The notes beneath the pieces are model-generated. The model searched no databases. It saw nothing but the letters and a program-made list of their open reading frames with translations, and was not told where the DNA came from. From Amoebophrya sp. A120 (taxonomy: Eukaryota > Sar > Dinophyceae > Syndiniales > Amoebophryaceae), in the NCBI GenBank assembly GCA_905178155.1, contig CAJINV010000002.1, forward strand, positions 5,203,709 to 5,267,708: a stretch of 64,000 bases of DNA. Direction: 5' to 3'. Positions 36,701 to 46,998 of the stretch are shown one piece after another. The translations under genes were made by a program, and so were the position numbers. How positions within the stretch are numbered: the stretch's first letter is position 1; the number at the start of each line of letters is the position of its first letter.

Positions 36701-38784
36701 CCACCAGTGTCCTGCTGCAGGAGCTGGAGGTAGCGCGGCGGGACGACGAGGATAGGTCGCAGACCATGGACACCAGCGGCAGCCTCGAAGGGGCGTCAAG
36801 GGTTGTAGCTGCTGGTGGTAGTAGTACTGAAGATGCAAAGTGGAGGTCCAGTTCTAGTAGTACGACAGGAGAGCAGGAGGACTATTCAACAACTACAACA
36901 TCTTTGGCACAGCTGGGACAAACGACTACGCAGCAAGCGGCCGTTCCGGTCCAGCTACAGACGGGCACCGCGGGCAAGTCCTTCTTGCTGAATAAAACGG
37001 CGGCCGCGCTGCAAAAGTTTATCGCAAATCTTTTGCAACTGCTGCAGGCGATGCTGCAGACGTACGCGAAAGACGGTGGCCAGTTGTACGACATACTGAA
37101 GGATGATCAGAAACGCTTAAAGCAACCACCTAATCGCGGGATGACAGCGGGGGTCTCGCGGGCTGAAGTCGTGGAGAACTTGCAGCAAACTTCGGAGTAT
37201 GGATTGCAAAAGTATTGTAGTTGTACTAGTATTGCAGTACAGCACTACAACTAGCTACGTCTATCTTCGAGCACTAATTTTCTGTTTGTTCCTCGTATTG
37301 GATAGATTTCAATTTCAATTTCAATTTATGAGCATGTAATGCAATAATTCATCGTATTGGAACTTTTAGTACAGCGATAGTACTTTTGCAGTGCATACGA
37401 CGGCCGTCGACAGCGCGCGCAAGGTATCAAACGCAAATATGTCTGGGTCTGGAAGCTTGCAACTTGTCATGCTGTTTTTGGAGTCTAAAAAAATTTGTGT
37501 TGCATGAGGAGCAAGAGTGGTCCAGATTGTGCTACACGGACAGGGCATTTCTCATGCGGGAGGCGCATTAGGAAGGTTTCTAAAAATCCGTAATGCTAGG
37601 GCATACAACATCACAGACTATCATGGGTCATGAAAAATATGCATGACAAATCTCGCAGTTTTCCAGACCCAGACATTTTTGCAGTTGATACAAGGTCATT
37701 GAGGACAAGTGGGGCGCGGGAAGACCCGCGACGTCGGGACAGGTACCGAAACAACCCCCGGCCCATATGAATTGCCAAAATGTCTGGGTCTGGAAGGATG
37801 CAAGGTCTGTCATGCTTGTCTGGCATATACTGAAAAGTCTGTGATGCGTGTCCAAGAAGAGACCCTTTTGCTTGTCATACAAAAACGCAGCTTGTCATGC
37901 GGAAAGCTCAACACTATCACTAAGCCCCGCAGACATTTCTCATGCTTGGCTGTGCATTACAGACGAGCACTCACTAACACTATTCACATTTCAGCATTAC
38001 AAGTTTCCAGACCGAGACATATTTGCATTTGATAGCCCAAGTAAAGATGGAAAAGTTTGTTGCCCCGACCAAGACGAAGACGTCGGGAGGAAAAGGTATG
38101 GAGAAGACGAAGGGCGGCGGCTTCTTCTCCGGCCTGGCATATCAAAATGAAAAATCTCCCCTCCCCACATCAAAACGAAACTTCTGCTGCTGGATTTGCG
38201 TACACAGATCAGATTTGTCTTGCAGTAGAGGACTGCAGGCCCATATCATGCCAATGCAGAGACGAGGTCTGCCCAGGCACTTGGCACGAGGAACGTCTAT
38301 GCTGTAGGCCCAACAGCATTACAAACCGCCTGCACAATGGGGCGGAGCCTATGCCGTTGCTTTCTTGCAAGACAGACGCGATTTGTGGTCACAAATCAGC
38401 ATCGCAAATCCTCTGCGGCGTGCCTTTTCGATATGGGCAGGGGGGATTTTTCCTTACGATATGGCATCACGGTTGACCGGCAGCACCGCGAGGGCCGCCA
38501 AGAACGGGGCCGCAGCAGCCTCGTACTCTAGTTTCCTGCAGAGGCAGCAGAACCGGAGGAAGCTGGTCGAGATCATGAGGCAAGGCAACTACGCGAAGCA
38601 GGGCCAGGGGGAAGAACTGGGTGAAGAAGTTAGTGACAACCGGAGAGGGAGAAAGAAGAAGAAAGGAAGTCGAAAACCACGCAGGAGGAGGGAGGACCAC
38701 TATGGAAGTGTCAGTCGGGAAGTCGGCAAGATGAAGATAAGTAGCTACCTTTTGTACAACTACATCAAACAAAAAGGTATATGA
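30742..38784 (+). CDS. Large unknown protein split by 14 introners
   Basis: Chained exons: up to 30883, 31264-31368, 31543-32033, 32311-32567, 33101-33156, 33429-33937, 34571-34606, 34789-34953, 35368 to about 35448, about 35630-35698, 35920 to about 36012, about 36521-37197, 37403-37424, 37696-37765, 38040-38139 and 38467-38784; about 1060 aa. Most joins are fixed by 5-bp duplications and frame. Joins near 35450-35630 and 36012-36521 are unresolved, and the first exon is not identified. A frame at 30637 starts MPFSKSRQ and is hydrophobic (CGFLVLLCCTTILLSG), a possible signal anchor. The protein is mostly soluble, with a helical Leu/Gln segment (LQKFIANLLQLLQAMLQTYA) and a very basic C-terminus (RRGRKKKKGSRKPRRRRE). 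I recognise no family. It is the most introner-dense gene here, with exons as short as 22 and 36 nt. Confidence 0.6.
30884..31258. mobile_element. Introner, family III
   Basis: Ends TATCGCGAGTAAAAACGTAC and ACGTCTTTCCACAGGATG; flanks GAACT and GAATT (4 of 5). Removal joins LQN to FMKDIQ in frame. Confidence 0.82.
31369..31537. mobile_element. Introner-like intron, unassigned
   Basis: Begins TATAGTC after CCAG and ends GATGATA before TTGAG. Terminal inverted repeats are not evident and flanks match poorly, but removal to 31542 restores the frame (CCA-GAC-ACA-GAA). Confidence 0.5.
32034..32305. mobile_element. Introner, family I
   Basis: Ends TATCAACTGCAAAAATGTAT and AGACATTTTTGCATTTGATA; duplication AGCAA (32029-32033, 32306-32310) perfect; frame restored. 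Confidence 0.93.
32568..33095. mobile_element. Outer introner, interrupted by a second introner
   Basis: Left end TATCAGACAGAAAAGTACG; right end GTACTTTTCTGTAGAATA at 32856-32873, then cut by the inner element. After removing the inner element the right flank reads GATGT, matching the left duplication at 32563-32567. Removing everything to 33100 gives GAT-GTC-GGA in frame. Confidence 0.8.
32875..33091. mobile_element. Inner (nested) introner, family VI
   Basis: Ends TATCGCCAGAAAGAACTGTC and GGGACAGTTTTTTCGCACGATA; flanks AATAG and AACAG (4 of 5). It sits across the last base of the outer element and its duplication. Confidence 0.85.
33157..33423. mobile_element. Introner, family I
   Basis: Ends TATCAAATGTAAAAAAAAAA with TGTCTGGGTCTGG and AGACATTTTTACATTTGATA; duplication TAAAT (33152-33156, 33424-33428) perfect; frame restored. 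Confidence 0.93.
33938..34565. mobile_element. Introner, family IV, double length
   Basis: Ends TATGGAAGTGTCAGAATCGA and TTTCGATCCTGACAGTTCCATA; duplication AACTG (33933-33937, 34566-34570) perfect. At 628 bp it is about twice its relatives at 49619 and 62035, with an unrelated insert of about 300 bp after the first 45 bp. Confidence 0.88.
34607..34783. mobile_element. Introner, family V
   Basis: Ends TATCACACAGAAAAAAACTG and CAGCTTTTTTCTGTGGGATA; duplication GTACG (34602-34606, 34784-34788). The interior is itself a long imperfect inverted repeat. Confidence 0.92.
34954..35362. mobile_element. Introner, family I (strongly diverged)
   Basis: Left end TACTCCTTGCAAATCATGCG aligns to the reverse complement of the right end, GTATTTGCATGCGATA. 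Duplication CCAAG (34949-34953, 35363-35367) is perfect despite the drift. Frame restored. Confidence 0.75.
35699..35914. mobile_element. Introner, family VI
   Basis: Ends TATCGCGAGAAAAAACTACT and GACAGTTTTTTGTTGCGATA; flanks TTTTA and TTTTG (4 of 5); frame restored. Same family as the nested element at 32875. Confidence 0.82.
37198..37397. mobile_element. Introner, family VII
   Basis: Ends TATGGATTGCAAAAGTATTG and GTACTTTTGCAGTGCATA; flanks CGGAG and CGACG; frame restored in phase 0. Related to the element at 52653. Confidence 0.7.
37425..37690. mobile_element. Introner, family I
   Basis: Ends TATCAAACGCAAATATGTCT and AGACATTTTTGCAGTTGATA; duplication CAAGG (37420-37424, 37691-37695) perfect; frame restored. 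Only 22 nt of exon separate it from the previous element. Confidence 0.92.
37766..38034. mobile_element. Introner, family I
   Basis: Ends TATGAATTGCCAAAATGTCT and GAGACATATTTGCATTTGATA; duplication GCCCA (37761-37765, 38035-38039); frame restored. Confidence 0.9.
38140..38461. mobile_element. Introner, family II
   Basis: Ends TATCAAAATGAAAAATCTCC and GGATTTTTCCTTACGATA; duplication TGGCA (38135-38139, 38462-38466); frame restored (CTG-GCA-TCA). Confidence 0.92.
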
Positions 38785-39397
38785 TTTGCAATGTGACGAG
38801 TGTCAATGTGCATCAGACACGAGAATTCGGATGATGCGACCAGTTGGACTCGCTGCTTTATTTTCCAGCCGGCCCAAGGGCAACAAATATCAATATGCGG
38901 CTCGAGGGTTTGTAGCTCAGTTTATTTGTCACGCTGTGTGCAGCTGTGGCTGTCCAGGAGATGAAGGAGGGCCTCAGTCATGCTCCACGACCGCATCGCA
39001 TTTGCTATTAAGCCACTGCATGGCACAATAGGTGGGAGGCATTGGTCAGCACATTTCATGCACTACTTGTGCGAGAAATTAAGAATTGTATGTTGTTTTA
39101 TTGTTTTGTCAATAGCCCAAGGCCAAGCCCGAAGACACAAGCATAACAAGGACGAGTGGGTATCGAAAGAAAAAACTTTGTCGCAGTCTCTGTTTTGCAG
39201 GCATTGCATGGAGAATTTTTCTGGCGTCGCATTTTTTGCCTTGCTTGTTTTTTTGCAGAAACAGAGAAATATAGAGAAATCGTGTATAAGAAAGTTTGAC
39301 ATTGACAATGATACGCTTTTGTCATCGTAACAGAATTGCTGCGAAGGTCCTCAAGAGTAGTGTTGTGACGGTGTTTTTTTTTTGATATTGAGATAGA

Positions 39398-42016
39398 ATG
39401 GACCCATCCGACGAGGACGACTTTATCCTGTGTAGAAATGTCCCTCCCTCCCGCCCATGGTCGAAGCGACACTTTTTCTACACAAGCGAAGAAGTAAGTA
39501 GGTGTGAGGGCTGTTGCGTGACATTAGCACAACCTTGGGTCTCTATTGCATGCAGTAGACGTGTTTTCCTGATCCGGCCGCATTGAAAACCGATCGAGAC
39601 CCGCAGGGCAACGGATCGTGTACCTGGTAAAAATTACCACCAGTTATCACCAGTTGCCCAGCACGTCCTGAGGCGGTCGCAAAGCCAACCGCAGGACGAG
39701 GGGGCTCCGTGTCGATGATGCTGGTCCCGGTGATTAGTCACCAATTGACAACTCCGAGACGACGTCATTGCCGCCAGAAAACGCTTCTCAGAGCGGATCT
39801 GCGTATGAAAATGCGAAAAATTTTGGGCATGCAGATTTTCATGGCAAATCATTATGCAGGGACGTTTTTACATAGGATATGGAATTACGGGAGGGGCGAC
39901 TCGCAAAACTACGACGCGGCTGGTGCTGTGGTGCGGCAGGATTTACAGAGTGGCAACAACGAGTGTTGCAACTGGGACTGCGGCTGCGACACCATGTTCT
40001 TGGGACGGAAGTATGCGAAAACCTCCTATCCTGTGTAAAAACGTCCCCAGCCCATAGTCAAGACGGGAAATCTGCTAGACAAATCCACAAGGCTTGGCTG
40101 TTGCGCATGACAAGTCTGGCCTCGTAGTGTAGTCAGCTTTAGCTAGTTCGCCAGCGCCACAAATCCGGCACATCGCGCTGATTGGAGCATGACAAATTCC
40201 GAAACACGACTAACGCATGCTTTTCATCATGGGGCTCCGCATGAGAAACATCTTCCGCATGCAGAATGGCATCACAACTATGGGCTGGGGACGTTTTTGC
40301 AAGTGATACCTCCAAGTACTGCTTCATTTTTTTTGTCGCGGCCTTCATCACGTTGTTCATGTATCCTGAGTAAAAACGTCCCCATACCAGAGTCAACGTG
40401 GAAAATCTGCTAGACAAATCAGCCAACTTTGGTTGTCTCGCATGACAAGTTTGTCCTCGTAGTGTAATCCTGTTTAACTAGTTCAGCAGCATCACAGATC
40501 TAGCATATCATGCTATTTCTAGAGTCACAAATCCCAAAACACGACTAGAAAAAGCTTCTCATGGGGCTTCGCATGAGAAACTTTTTTGGCATGCAAATTC
40601 GCATTACAACTCTGGTGTGGGTACGTTTTTACTCAGGATATCATGTTCTCCTTGATCATCTTTTTCGGTGGTGCCGACTTTTTCACTACTGTGAGGAAAA
40701 ATCCCCCCTCCCCATACTGAAAGCGCATGCTTCCAAAAATTGGTGATGCCGATTTGTGATCACAAATCTTGCAAGAGGGCAAATCCAGAGAATCCGCCGC
40801 ATTATGCAGGCGATTCGTAATGCTGTTGCGCCTACATGGCAAGCCTCTGCTATGCTAAGCACCTACTTACGCCACGACCACATCCTTACGCAGGCTGAGG
40901 CTCTGCCTGCAGTGCCTCACTGCAAGACAGAGCTGATTCGTGTACACAAATCCAGCAGTAGAAGTGTCCGCTTCAATATGGAGAGAGGGGGTTGTTCGTT
41001 TTGATACTCACCAATTGCGACCTGTGGGTGTTGACCGATATTGGTGCGGGGCTTGCCAGCCACGGAGAAGGCGGTGGGGGATGTTTGAGCCTCTTTCTCG
41101 CCGGGCTGGCGGCCTGCACGATCTGCACATGCTTGAACCCCCGCGATGAGGGTTTTGAAGCCTGCGGGAGGTATCGCGCAGAAAAAAGCAGGCAGGTAAT
41201 ATTTGTAGCGCGAGAATAAATACTTGATTTTGCGTATCATGGGCAGCATGCTATGGGGCCGCCCATGACAGATCATTTTTGGGCGTATTTATTTTTGCAT
41301 TACGTGACTCTGACTCATACAAATAAATTACTTAATATGCCCTGCCTGCTTTTTTTTGTGGGATAGGAGGAGATGCGGCGGGTCCGCTGAAGGAAGTGAG
41401 GTGGATGCAATATCGATTGCAAATGCGTCTGGGCCTGGAAAATTAGTGCGCTTGCTTGGCATGCATGATCTTTTGCCCGATGATCGTTGGTCTATCATTT
41501 TCAGTATCTTCACGCAGATAGGACAGTAGTCCTTTGGAATGCATGCAGTAGATCCAACATGAGCATTTAGCAGTTTTGCGAAGGGGCTGCCTCCGCCGGG
41601 TTATTATTCCGCATGAAAAGTGCGTCCATCGCTCAGCAAAATGATGCGGGATCATTATTCTGAAGGTCTTTTCAACAACGATATAGATACGATTGTGGTT
41701 GTGCAAAACTTATTCTTGACCGAGCATCGTCATCCTTTCCAGATTCATTCACATTTGCATTGGAAACGCGGTCGATACGTGCAAGGCAAAAACGTGCGGT
41801 TGTGGACCATGCAACTGCTACCTGTTGTGTTGTTGCGGAATTTGCCGGAATATTTTGATGGGTCGGGAGTGGAATAATATTAAGGGCGAAGGGTCCGTCA
41901 GGTATAACCAGCAGGAGAAAGCAGTCTCTGTCCATGAGCACGTCTTGCAAACTAAGCAAGGGCAGAAGATGGCGGAAGCGGCCAAGGAAGCCGTGCATCG
42001 AGAACACGACGAGTAG
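39398..42016 (+). CDS. Cys-rich multi-pass membrane protein, six introners
   Basis: Exons 39398-39493, 39559-39620, 39885-40026, 40314-40361, 40646-40686, 41012-41171, 41371-41410, then a last exon after a decayed introner. The first intron (39494-39558) is GT-AG; all others are introners. Exons 4 and 5 are only 48 and 41 nt, yet together encode a clean TM helix (CFIFFVAAFITLFMFSLIIF). A second helix (CLSLFLAGLAACTICTCL) follows. Many Cys pairs (ECCNWDCGC, ACTICTC) suggest disulphides or acylation. The C-terminus is ambiguous: one frame ends at 41877 (LWTMQLLPVVLLRNLPEYF); another, Cys-rich (CGCGPCNCYLLCCCGICRN), runs to 42016. Family not recognised. MDPSDEDDF is taken as the start because no in-frame exon was found upstream. 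Confidence 0.6.
39621..39879. mobile_element. Introner, family III (diverged)
   Basis: Ends TACCTGGTAAAAATTACC and GGGACGTTTTTACATAGGATA. Flanking 5-mers TCGTG and TGGAA have drifted, but removal to 39884 restores the frame (TCG-TGT-TAC). Confidence 0.65.
40027..40308. mobile_element. Introner, family III
   Basis: Ends TATCCTGTGTAAAAACGTCC and GGGGACGTTTTTGCAAGTGATA; duplication CCTCC (40022-40026, 40309-40313) perfect; frame restored. Confidence 0.93.
40362..40640. mobile_element. Intro­ner, family III
   Basis: Ends TATCCTGAGTAAAAACGTCC and TACGTTTTTACTCAGGATA; duplication TCATG (40357-40361, 40641-40645) perfect; removal completes a transmembrane helix. Confidence 0.93.
40687..41006. mobile_element. 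Introner, family II
   Basis: Ends TACTGTGAGGAAAAATCCCC and GGTTGTTCGTTTTGATA; flanks TTCAC and CTCAC (4 of 5); frame restored. Confidence 0.82.
41172..41365. mobile_element. Introner, family V
   Basis: Ends TATCGCGCAGAAAAAAGCAG and CTGCTTTTTTTTGTGGGATA; duplication GGAGG (41167-41171, 41366-41370) perfect; frame restored. Confidence 0.92.
41411..41770. mobile_element. Decayed introner, family I
   Basis: Left end TATCGATTGCAAATGCGTCT then GGGCCTGGAAA is clear. The right end is only recognisable as CTTTCCAGATTCATTCACAT then TTGCAT near 41737-41764. The left half is open in the coding frame to a stop at 41527. The right boundary is uncertain. Confidence 0.5.
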
Positions 42017-43889
42017 GTCGAGTGATGAAACCAACGTAAGTAGTGGATTTTGTCTTGTTGGATAAATATCGAAACACAAGGAAACAACAAACAGAATTTG
42101 AACCAGAATCTATTTTGTCTCGGGAAGTACGTAGATACTTCTTCTAAGTAATAAAAAATGGCGCAAATAGATAACGGAATCAATGGCGTACGTAGTTGCG
42201 TCATGCTCCTGCATAGAATGATCCAAATCCAGCGACTTTTTCGTCGCGAATTATTTTTCGCCACGACCTCAAGGTACTTACTATAAACAGCACGAAACAA
42301 AATTTAGAAATATATACGGCAGAAGATAGATTCATATAGGAACAAGAATTCGGACCGACTCAGCCACTCTAGCCAAGCTACTGCGTTCACTTTACCTTTT
42401 CTCAGCAAGGTCTCGATGGATGTTTACCAAATAAAAAAGAAACTCAACCAGTAGAGGAATAGCTCAAGCAGTAGACGAATTTATTACAGTTTTGATGACT
42501 TCCAACAGCACCGCGAAGTGGTCGTAAGGATGCTTAATTTTTATCCCTTAATATATCGTGTAACGTCTTCCGCGACCGAGCTAGTGGATGTGGAAGATCG
42601 GGAACAGTTTTGTTTATTGTTGAAAAAATAATGGTGAAGATAACAATTACAATAGCGCGCAGCAGCAAATAAGTATCGCTGTCCACTAGAAGATGATTAT
42701 CATTTCAGCTACCTCCTGTCCATGTTGATGTAAGTAGTTTTTTTTTATCTTTTCACATCTTCAAGTGGTAGTGTGTCCTCTGTTTTTCATTTGCGGTGTT
42801 TTTCTTTTTCCCTCTATGCTAAAAATTTACTTCAATTGCTTTTTTGGAACCTCATGCTGACAAGAAAAGATCACATTATACAATGGCCCTTAAGCTGTTG
42901 AACCTCGGCTCTTGTAAGAGCTGGTAATGAAGACCGATAAGAAAATGAAATATATCTGTTTTGGTTTGATACAAGATGACGAATGTTAAATGAAATGTAT
43001 CTATGAACAGTACAAACTGTCGTATGTGGATGGAAACGGTGCACTACGACCGTCTAGGAGCCGCGGCCGACCTGGCTATTTCCGGTCGCTGAGTGTGAAC
43101 GGTCTACTCCGTCGAAGGAACTCCGACGCCAGCCCTCGTTCTTAAAGGAACGCCCACCACACCTCTTTGTCTGTCATTCTCTTCACCTATGTTGATTTAG
43201 ATTTTGGTGTATCGTTATGTTATGTGTGAAGGTTTACACTGTCACTCGTTACTTAGACGATCATTTTGATTCAACACATGATCGCGAGGCGCACGATCCC
43301 CGAGGAGAGGATAGTACTTAGAGTCGTAGGATAGGGATAGGTAGGAGGTGTTGCAAGAGAGAGTTGTTTTGAGCGAATGACAGTCGTCTTCGAGTCGAAA
43401 GCATAAGAAGCCCGGCGATGACATGCTATGAGAGTTCTTGCGAGCATGTCTCGCTAGGGCAAAGAGGATCCCAGCGAAGAGCGAGCCGCGCGCGACAAAA
43501 GTTCTGATTGCAATCGGACTGTAGTTCTTACGGTCGAAAGCTAATTCAATATAGGCCCTCGTGGTCCTCCTTCTCGTCGCGTCCTCTTCGTCTTATGATT
43601 TTCCTACAGCACGATCGAAAAATCGCGGCGCCGCATCATGCTGATTACCGCGGTAGAATATTTTCAAATAGTGAGGATACTATAGTAGCCATTGTTGGTA
43701 GCGTAGTCCTAGTCCGCTACAAAGAAATATATACATAAATAGCTGCAATAAGCAAAAGAAAAAGAAATACTATATCTATGTCCACATCTCCTCACGACCA
43801 CGCGCAATAGGACGAGATGGCAAAAAGCATTGTGATCTGTCTTGATCTAAGTTGAGGCCGAGCGGCCGCCTGCGGGACTTCTGCTGACG
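42017..43889. other. Long intergenic region
   Basis: 1.9 kb, A/T-rich, stops in all frames, no introner ends and no repeat I can see. A GC-rich patch at 43050-43160 has no coding signal. Confidence 0.55.
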
Positions 43890-46028
43890 ATGCTGCACCA
43901 GCAGCAGCATCACACGGGGTTGATCGTACCCCCCCAGACAGCCGGCATGCTGGGCGCGACAACGCCAAACACGACGGGGGCAACTAGTACGTCTTCCGCC
44001 AGTGGCGCGAACTACTTCTACCGTACTACAGCCGCGACTCCGTTCCAAGCGTTTGCGCAGAAACAGAACAGCCGGCTAGCTGCGTTGAAAGCGCAGTCCA
44101 AGCGGAACTCCAACACGTTGAAGCTGCTCCAGGCACCGAGCTACGTGCCGCAGCCGACTTCGTCATCCGTGGATCCAGGGTTTGTGGGGGAGGACCACGG
44201 TGCTGTAGCAGAAGTTGAGCGGAACGGTTCCAAATTGTCTTCCCAGCTGAACAACCCACACCCGAAGAAACTCAACGAAGAGCTTGCGCGGGAGAATCAA
44301 TCGCTGAAGAATTTGCTGTGTTCCTGGCAAAATGCCTACCAGCAGCTGGAGGAAGCTTATGAAGAAAGTGAGAAGGATAAGCAGCTGCTTTTGGAAAGCT
44401 GCAAGGCGCAGATACAGGAGACGCGCACCGCCTGTCTGGACCAGCTCAGCGACCTGCAGAAGGGAAATGACGAGTTGCGGAAAGAGGTACTCATACGGAA
44501 GCGAATGCATTTATTTTGAGTGTTGACTAGTTGTACTGCTCTTCGGCTGATGTTCCGCTCTTCATATTGAGTGTTGACTAGTGGTACATAACGATAAAAA
44601 CCGCTCTTCTCACTTTTTTCTGCACCACTGCCTCCACCAACAGCTTCTCGACTGCCGCGCAAGGTTGCACGAGCAGGTGCAGTATGAACTGCAAAAATAA
44701 ATGTCTGGGTCTGGAAGAATGCAAACTCGTAATGCGCATTTCAGAACACAAAAAAATCTCTCATGCATAGGTATCAAAAGCTGCCCACTTCCTGCCAGCC
44801 AAGTGGGGGACTTGTCATGCGAATTCGGCATCGCGGAAGCTTCTTGAAACCTTTGATGCTTGAAGCAGGACTCTTCCAGACCCACACACTTTTGCATTTG
44901 ATATGCAGGAGCACGGCAGGACAACGAGGACGAACCGAGAGCTGACAAACGTTTTGCAGGACGTCCGCAGAGAGATGCAGGCACTGCTGCTAGTGAACAA
45001 CAACGGCGATGTATCAAACAAAAAAAGTTCGTCACGATCTTTACTCATCTTCGGTGATCTTAAAATACAAGAAGCATCTGTGCTGGGCATGCATTAACGT
45101 GCATCTGAGTCAAATTTCATATGCGATTTGCATGTGCCTTGTGTCTCTGCAAGACAAGAAGTGGCTGCGATGCCTCTTGGAAAATAATTTATCATGCGAA
45201 AGAACCTGCAAAATATTAGTGACTGTGGCAAACTTTTTTGTGTTGTCATAAGGTGAAGGACCGACTGTGCCCGGCGGCGGGACCTTCGCAGCTGACAGTA
45301 CTGTCGGGCACGTGAACATGAACCTGGATCTCCTTCCTGACGCTGCTGTACGAACACCTGGCCCCGCCCAGCAGGTTTTTCAATTTTACCAAGAACAAAC
45401 GCGGCCAGAGCAATCTTATCTGGGTGTTTTGCAGGAAGATTCTGACCTTGATGTCCCGGGAGGAGTAGAGGCATCTCTTCAACATTTCCTACAAGTGGAG
45501 GAACGCCTTGATGAGAATCAGAAACATCTTCCCGAAATATTACACCGCGCTACAACTCGTGGCCACGATTCTTGCGAAGAGTTCGATGCCGCCGACGAGA
45601 TCGAGGAGATTTTTCTGAAGAACAGTGCACGGGGGCGAAGTAAAAATGGCTCTTCCTCTTCTTGCGCGACGAGTTCTTCTCGAACCTGCAACAGGCGCCA
45701 TGGCAAACCAGCAGCAATGTGTCCAAAGATGAACGAAATATTGTTTACTAGGAACCTCGATGTTGAAGCGCAACAAGAGGAGGACGAATGCGCTGTAGAT
45801 GGGAGTTCTGCAGAACAACGGAACAAAAATAACAGCAAAAAAACGTTGAACCCAGAAAGGAAAAGTGCAGCCGTCAGGTTGGAGCTCACGACCGGCTGTA
45901 ATCTACTACCTAGAAGCGGCCGGAGCACGAGTTCGAGTACGTTAAGCACCCCGGTATTCCCGCGTCGAAGGGACTCGTCTGCCGCGCGAGAAAACTTGCT
46001 TCGGAAACTGCTCGCAGACGGCTCCTGA
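43890..46028 (+). CDS. Coiled-coil protein of unknown function
   Basis: Exons 43890-44486, 44644-44682, 44909-45011 and 45256-46028 (about 503 aa). Intron 1 is GT-AG (44487-44643); introns 2 and 3 are introners. The N-terminal 120 residues are Ala/Thr/Ser-rich. Residues about 125-260 form a coiled coil (ENQSLKNLLCSWQNAYQQLE and onward) continued by ELTNVLQDVRREMQALLL across two introners. The C-terminal third is charged and Ser-rich. It lies 970 bp upstream of the kinesin on the same strand, but a stop and an intergenic gap separate them. A cytoskeletal role is only a guess from the coiled coil. Confidence 0.65.
44683..44903. mobile_element. Introner, family I
   Basis: Ends TATGAACTGCAAAAATAAAT with GTCTGGGTCTGG and CACACTTTTGCATTTGATA; duplication TGCAG (44678-44682, 44904-44908) perfect; restores a coiled-coil heptad register. 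Confidence 0.92.
45012..45250. mobile_element. Introner, unassigned family
   Basis: Ends TATCAAACAAAAAAAGTTCG and AACTTTTTTGTGTTGTCATA; flanks CGATG and AGGTG (3 of 5); removal to 45255 restores the frame (GAT-GAA-GGA). Confidence 0.72.
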
Positions 46029-46998
46029 GGCCGTCGACAAGAACTTTGTACGATTTTTTACTCCAGTGAAGTAGAAGGGATCACATACTAAAAGCAACGA
46101 CTCCGCGCAATTTTTGCCGGTTCCTAAGCCTAACTTCGTTAGAATTATGATGCACGTTTCAAAAACAAAAGCGAAGCAGCCACTCTCACTAGTTTTGTCA
46201 AAAATTTATTGTGAACGACTCCTGCTTGTACAAAAATTGAATCCTAGCCCGTCGATACGCGCCTTATTTGGCTTAGTATAGCTGCACAAGGAAGAACAAT
46301 AATTCTTCTTCTTGCGCAAACGACGTGCTGGCCCGACTGAACGTGGAATAAAGGAAACAATGCACCTCATTTGTCGACTTGTCTTCGTCCTCTTCCTCTT
46401 CCACCTCCCTTGCTGGAAAGAACGAAAATCATTGCAGAGGCCGCTATCGTGCTTGTGCAGCTGCGCGCAGGCGTAGTACTGTGGCGTGTTTACGCGTGTT
46501 TGGTTGCCAAAGGATGTGGTGGTCCAGCACTCTCATGTTTTCGGTCCGATCATGCTTCGACGAACATCATGCTGAAGATAACGATGGATAAGTACTCACT
46601 TCTATAAGTGGTTGTAGTTTTGATTTATTGAGGACGTGGACGACCACCTGTGTCGTCATCATCAGGCTTTTGGCTCGCGAAGATGCGAAGGGCAAAGCAA
46701 AATACCTTTCGACGCATGGATTTTTTCTGCCGCGTTGATGAGAGATAAATCTTGAGAAGCGCAGCTCTGTGAGTTTCTCTGGCGTGTGTCGGTTGTGCTA
46801 CAGTCGTGTCGCTGGTGTCCTCTTCTTGCTGAGCAAAAACAACTCAAAATAGATAGGCTTTCGAAACTTTCACGCCTTTTATTCTACTCCTTTCAAGCTA
46901 CTGCTCGACAGCGCATTATTTTTCGTGTTGTGCTTGGAGCTTGTGATTGTGTCGTAAGCGGAAGCTGCGTATTCTGATTCTCGCGCTCCCCGTTCATC
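46029..46998. other. Intergenic region
   Basis: No gene supported. A short frame at 46361 starts like a signal peptide (LICRLVFVLFLFHLPCW) but stops after about 38 codons. Confidence 0.5.
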
